Positions 41,510 through 43,057 of a DNA stretch of 43,057 nt are shown here, in pieces. The DNA is from an uncultured Lachnospiraceae bacterium. Lineage in GTDB: Bacteria; Bacillota; Clostridia; Lachnospirales; Lachnospiraceae. Both the position numbers and the translations under genes were made by a program. How positions within the stretch are numbered: the first letter of the stretch is position 1; each line of letters begins with the position of its first letter. A model generated the notes under the pieces. That model saw only the letters and a program-made list of their open reading frames with translations. It did not search any database and was not told the DNA's origin. The DNA is taken from positions 1 to 43,057 of the forward strand of contig CAJTXH010000007.1 in NCBI GenBank assembly GCA_910580005.1. Reading direction: 5' to 3'.

Positions 41510-43057
41510 TTATAAAGGCTTAAACTTACATTTTTTAGACATTCCTCTGGACTGGAATATCTTTCTATATAATTTCAATTTGCTTTTGTCTGCTTTTACT
41601 GTTGGCTTGGAATTTCCTTTACTAAAAGCTTTTTTTCCTATACTTTTATACAGAAGCTTATTTGTCTTGACAGTTATATTACTCAGTTTTTTACAGCCAA
41701 AAAATGCTTTCTGCCCTATACTGCTTATATTTTTGCCTATTTGGACGGACTTAAGTTTTTTACTATTTTTAAAAGCCTCTTTTTCTATAGAAGTTACCTT
41801 GTATGTACTGCCGTTAATTTTTATTATGTCTGGAATTATAATATTTACAGGTTTTTTCTTCGTACTTTTTATATATCTGGCAGTTTTATTTGTGCCAGTT
41901 CCAGTTATTTTATATACAGCATTTGAAGTATTGTCTTTAATTCTGGTACCCTTCTCAATATCATTATTTTTATCTTCTTGTGCAGGCGGGTTAAGTTCAA
42001 AGAAGTTTACAGTATATGATACAGGATTGTCAAGCCCTGTAATTTCAACTTTAAATACATCACCTGCTTTATATGCTATATCGTCTGGCCTGAATATAAT
42101 ACAGCCTGCCTGGCCATATCCATTATTATTTACATAAAACGGGCCTTCAGAATAAGAATTAGAAAATTTCCATGTCTTGCCATCATTTTTCCTTATCAAT
42201 GTAACACTTACATCATCTTCATCTATATCGTAACCCATAGAAACAGACCATGGGAAACTAGTTCCAAAGTATTCAATGGGCATGTTCTGGGCCGGCCATG
42301 CAACACCATATTCACTGGCAGAACTGTTGCTTCTGTCAAATGAATATACGCAGCTATATGTACCATTATTACCATAAACTGCACCAAAACCTGTTTTACC
42401 CATACTTGGGTTTATAAGCCAGCGTCTGTGCCCAGCCCTGTCAATATTACCAGAATCACCATCTTCCATCCAGCTTGATACAATAGTATCATTCAGGCTG
42501 CATTTCCATGAAGCCCATGCAATATTAGAAGAACCTGCACCCTTTTCTGCAAGTTCATACATATCACCAGGCATTCCATCAGGCTGTTCTGGAAAGTGTG
42601 ACAATTCATTATTAACATAGTTGGAAAGTGCACCTGCCTGGCAGAATGTATTATATTCATCTGATAATTCTACATTATCAGAAATTCCTGCAATATATCT
42701 TACCTGGTTTAGCATTTTTAGTGCGGACTCTAATGTATGGCTGGATAATTTTCCTAAAGAATAAGGTTTTTTTGTAACTGGTTCTTCTGAAAATTCCAGG
42801 GCATCTTCTAGTGAAACATTACTTTTTTTTGCATAGTTCCTTATTTCTTCCTGTGTATGATATGCTACGTTAATACCAGAAGGTTTTTCATAACCGCTAT
42901 CTGGTATTACATCACCAGCAGGAGTTTCTGTTATGGAAGGCAGCGGAGTCTGCATTGGTGCTTTTGTAGCAAAAGGTGTAGCAGATGGCGAAGGGCTTGC
43001 CGTTGGTTTCTGTGTTGGCCTTGCTGTTGGTGAAGGGCTTGCCGTTGGTCTCTGTGT
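41510..43057 (-). CDS. Secreted CAP-domain protein with C-terminal LRR module, partial
   Basis: The frame is open to the right edge, so the N-terminus, including any signal peptide, is missing. The visible 515 residues start with a Thr/Pro/Ser/Ala-rich linker in 14-residue repeats (TQKPTASPSPSATP). A CAP (SCP/PR-1-like) domain follows, with LNQVRYIAGI, HFPEQPDGM and IDRAGHRRWLINPSMGKTGFG. A beta-rich domain with WPAQNMPIEYFGTSFPWS comes next, and a C-terminal LRR_5 module ends the protein. CAP proteins are secreted and often bind sterols or lipids or act in host contact. The LRR module closely resembles the end of the 1128-residue LRR protein encoded at 23108-26494. Confidence 0.85.
   Translation of the reverse strand, partial: TQRPTASPSPTARPTQKPTASPSPSATPFATKAPMQTPLPSITETPAGDVIPDSGYEKPSGINVAYHTQEEIRNYAKKSNVSLEDALEFSEEPVTKKPYSLGKLSSHTLESALKMLNQVRYIAGISDNVELSDEYNTFCQAGALSNYVNNELSHFPEQPDGMPGDMYELAEKGAGSSNIAWASWKCSLNDTIVSSWMEDGDSGNIDRAGHRRWLINPSMGKTGFGAVYGNNGTYSCVYSFDRSNSSASEYGVAWPAQNMPIEYFGTSFPWSVSMGYDIDEDDVSVTLIRKNDGKTWKFSNSYSEGPFYVNNNGYGQAGCIIFRPDDIAYKAGDVFKVEITGLDNPVSYTVNFFELNPPAQEDKNNDIEKGTRIKDNTSNAVYKITGTGTNKTARYIKSTKKKPVNIIIPDIIKINGSTYKVTSIEKEAFKNSKKLKSVQIGKNISSIGQKAFFGCKKLSNITVKTNKLLYKSIGKKAFSKGNSKPTVKADKSKLKLYRKIFQSRGMSKKCKFKPL
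42990..43057. repeat. 42-bp tandem repeat encoding a Pro/Thr-rich linker
   Basis: GAAGGGCTTGCCGTTGGT starts at 42990 and recurs at 43032, a 42-bp period equal to 14 codons. The encoded repeat is TQ(K/R)PTASPSPxAxP. The array continues past the window edge, so its copy number is unknown. Such repeats commonly vary in number between strains. Confidence 0.7.

Overview
The window looks like chromosomal DNA of a low-GC, anaerobic Firmicute, most likely a member of the Lachnospiraceae. The pointers are AT-rich DNA with strong AGGAGG ribosome binding sites, a Veg protein, a long-form L17, a two-gene SufC/SufB iron-sulfur assembly pair, the [FeFe]-hydrogenase maturase HydF, a YtvI-type AI-2E family protein, and large secreted BspA-like leucine-rich repeat and papain-like proteins with Pro/Thr-rich linkers. 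The assignment to family is an inference. No rRNA, tRNA, insertion sequence, phage gene or CRISPR array was seen. Most genes lie on the minus strand.

Layout. 1-3.4 kb (-): a VanZ-like membrane protein, then a PopT/DUF368 - AI-2E family pair. 3.6-6.9 kb (+): a secreted papain-fold protease with lectin-like and Big2 domains, followed by an EamA transporter. 6.8-8.1 kb: a DEDDh exonuclease (-) and veg (+). 8.1-12.6 kb (-): a SEC-C protein followed by a signalling operon (PAS histidine kinase, response regulator with HD-GYP phosphodiesterase, CheA-like kinase). 12.8-16.3 kb (-): rpmJ, rpsM, rpsK, rpsD, rpoA, rplQ. rpmJ has its own promoter and terminator, and about 330 nt of apparently structured RNA separates it from rpsM. 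16.6-17.9 kb (+): a hemerythrin / CheX-like / receiver fusion. 18.0-22.8 kb (-): a membrane-lipid operon (PAP2 phosphatase, flippase-like protein, PssA, Psd, Orn/Lys/Arg decarboxylase-fold enzyme). 23.1-26.5 kb (-): a giant BspA-like LRR protein. 26.6-36.3 kb (-): ten tightly packed genes (SufC, SufB/D, DegV, ProA, CgeB-like glycosyltransferase, HydF, second flippase-like paralogue, YigZ, RarA, small membrane protein). 36.4-37.9 kb (-): a polytopic glycosyltransferase-like membrane protein. 38.1-41.3 kb (-): a three-gene ABC-2 exporter of the LnrLMN type, with a pair of dyad operator-like sites upstream. 41.5 kb to the right edge (-): a secreted CAP-domain/LRR protein whose N-terminus lies outside the window.

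Themes. PssA plus Psd make phosphatidylethanolamine; the PAP2 and flippase-like proteins beside them suggest one locus for envelope lipid synthesis and remodelling, and PopT fits the same theme by recycling undecaprenyl phosphate. Two signalling loci flank the ribosomal operon: an HD-GYP module for c-di-GMP turnover and an oxygen- or iron-binding hemerythrin receiver protein. The iron-sulfur genes (SufC/SufB, HydF) fit an anaerobic, hydrogen-metabolising lifestyle.

The most promising undescribed signals are the multi-helix leader between rpmJ and rpsM, in which the same 9-mer appears in two hairpin loops; a 34-nt dispersed intergenic repeat; a long imperfect stem-loop upstream of the lipid operon; and the hemerythrin-CheX-REC fusion.
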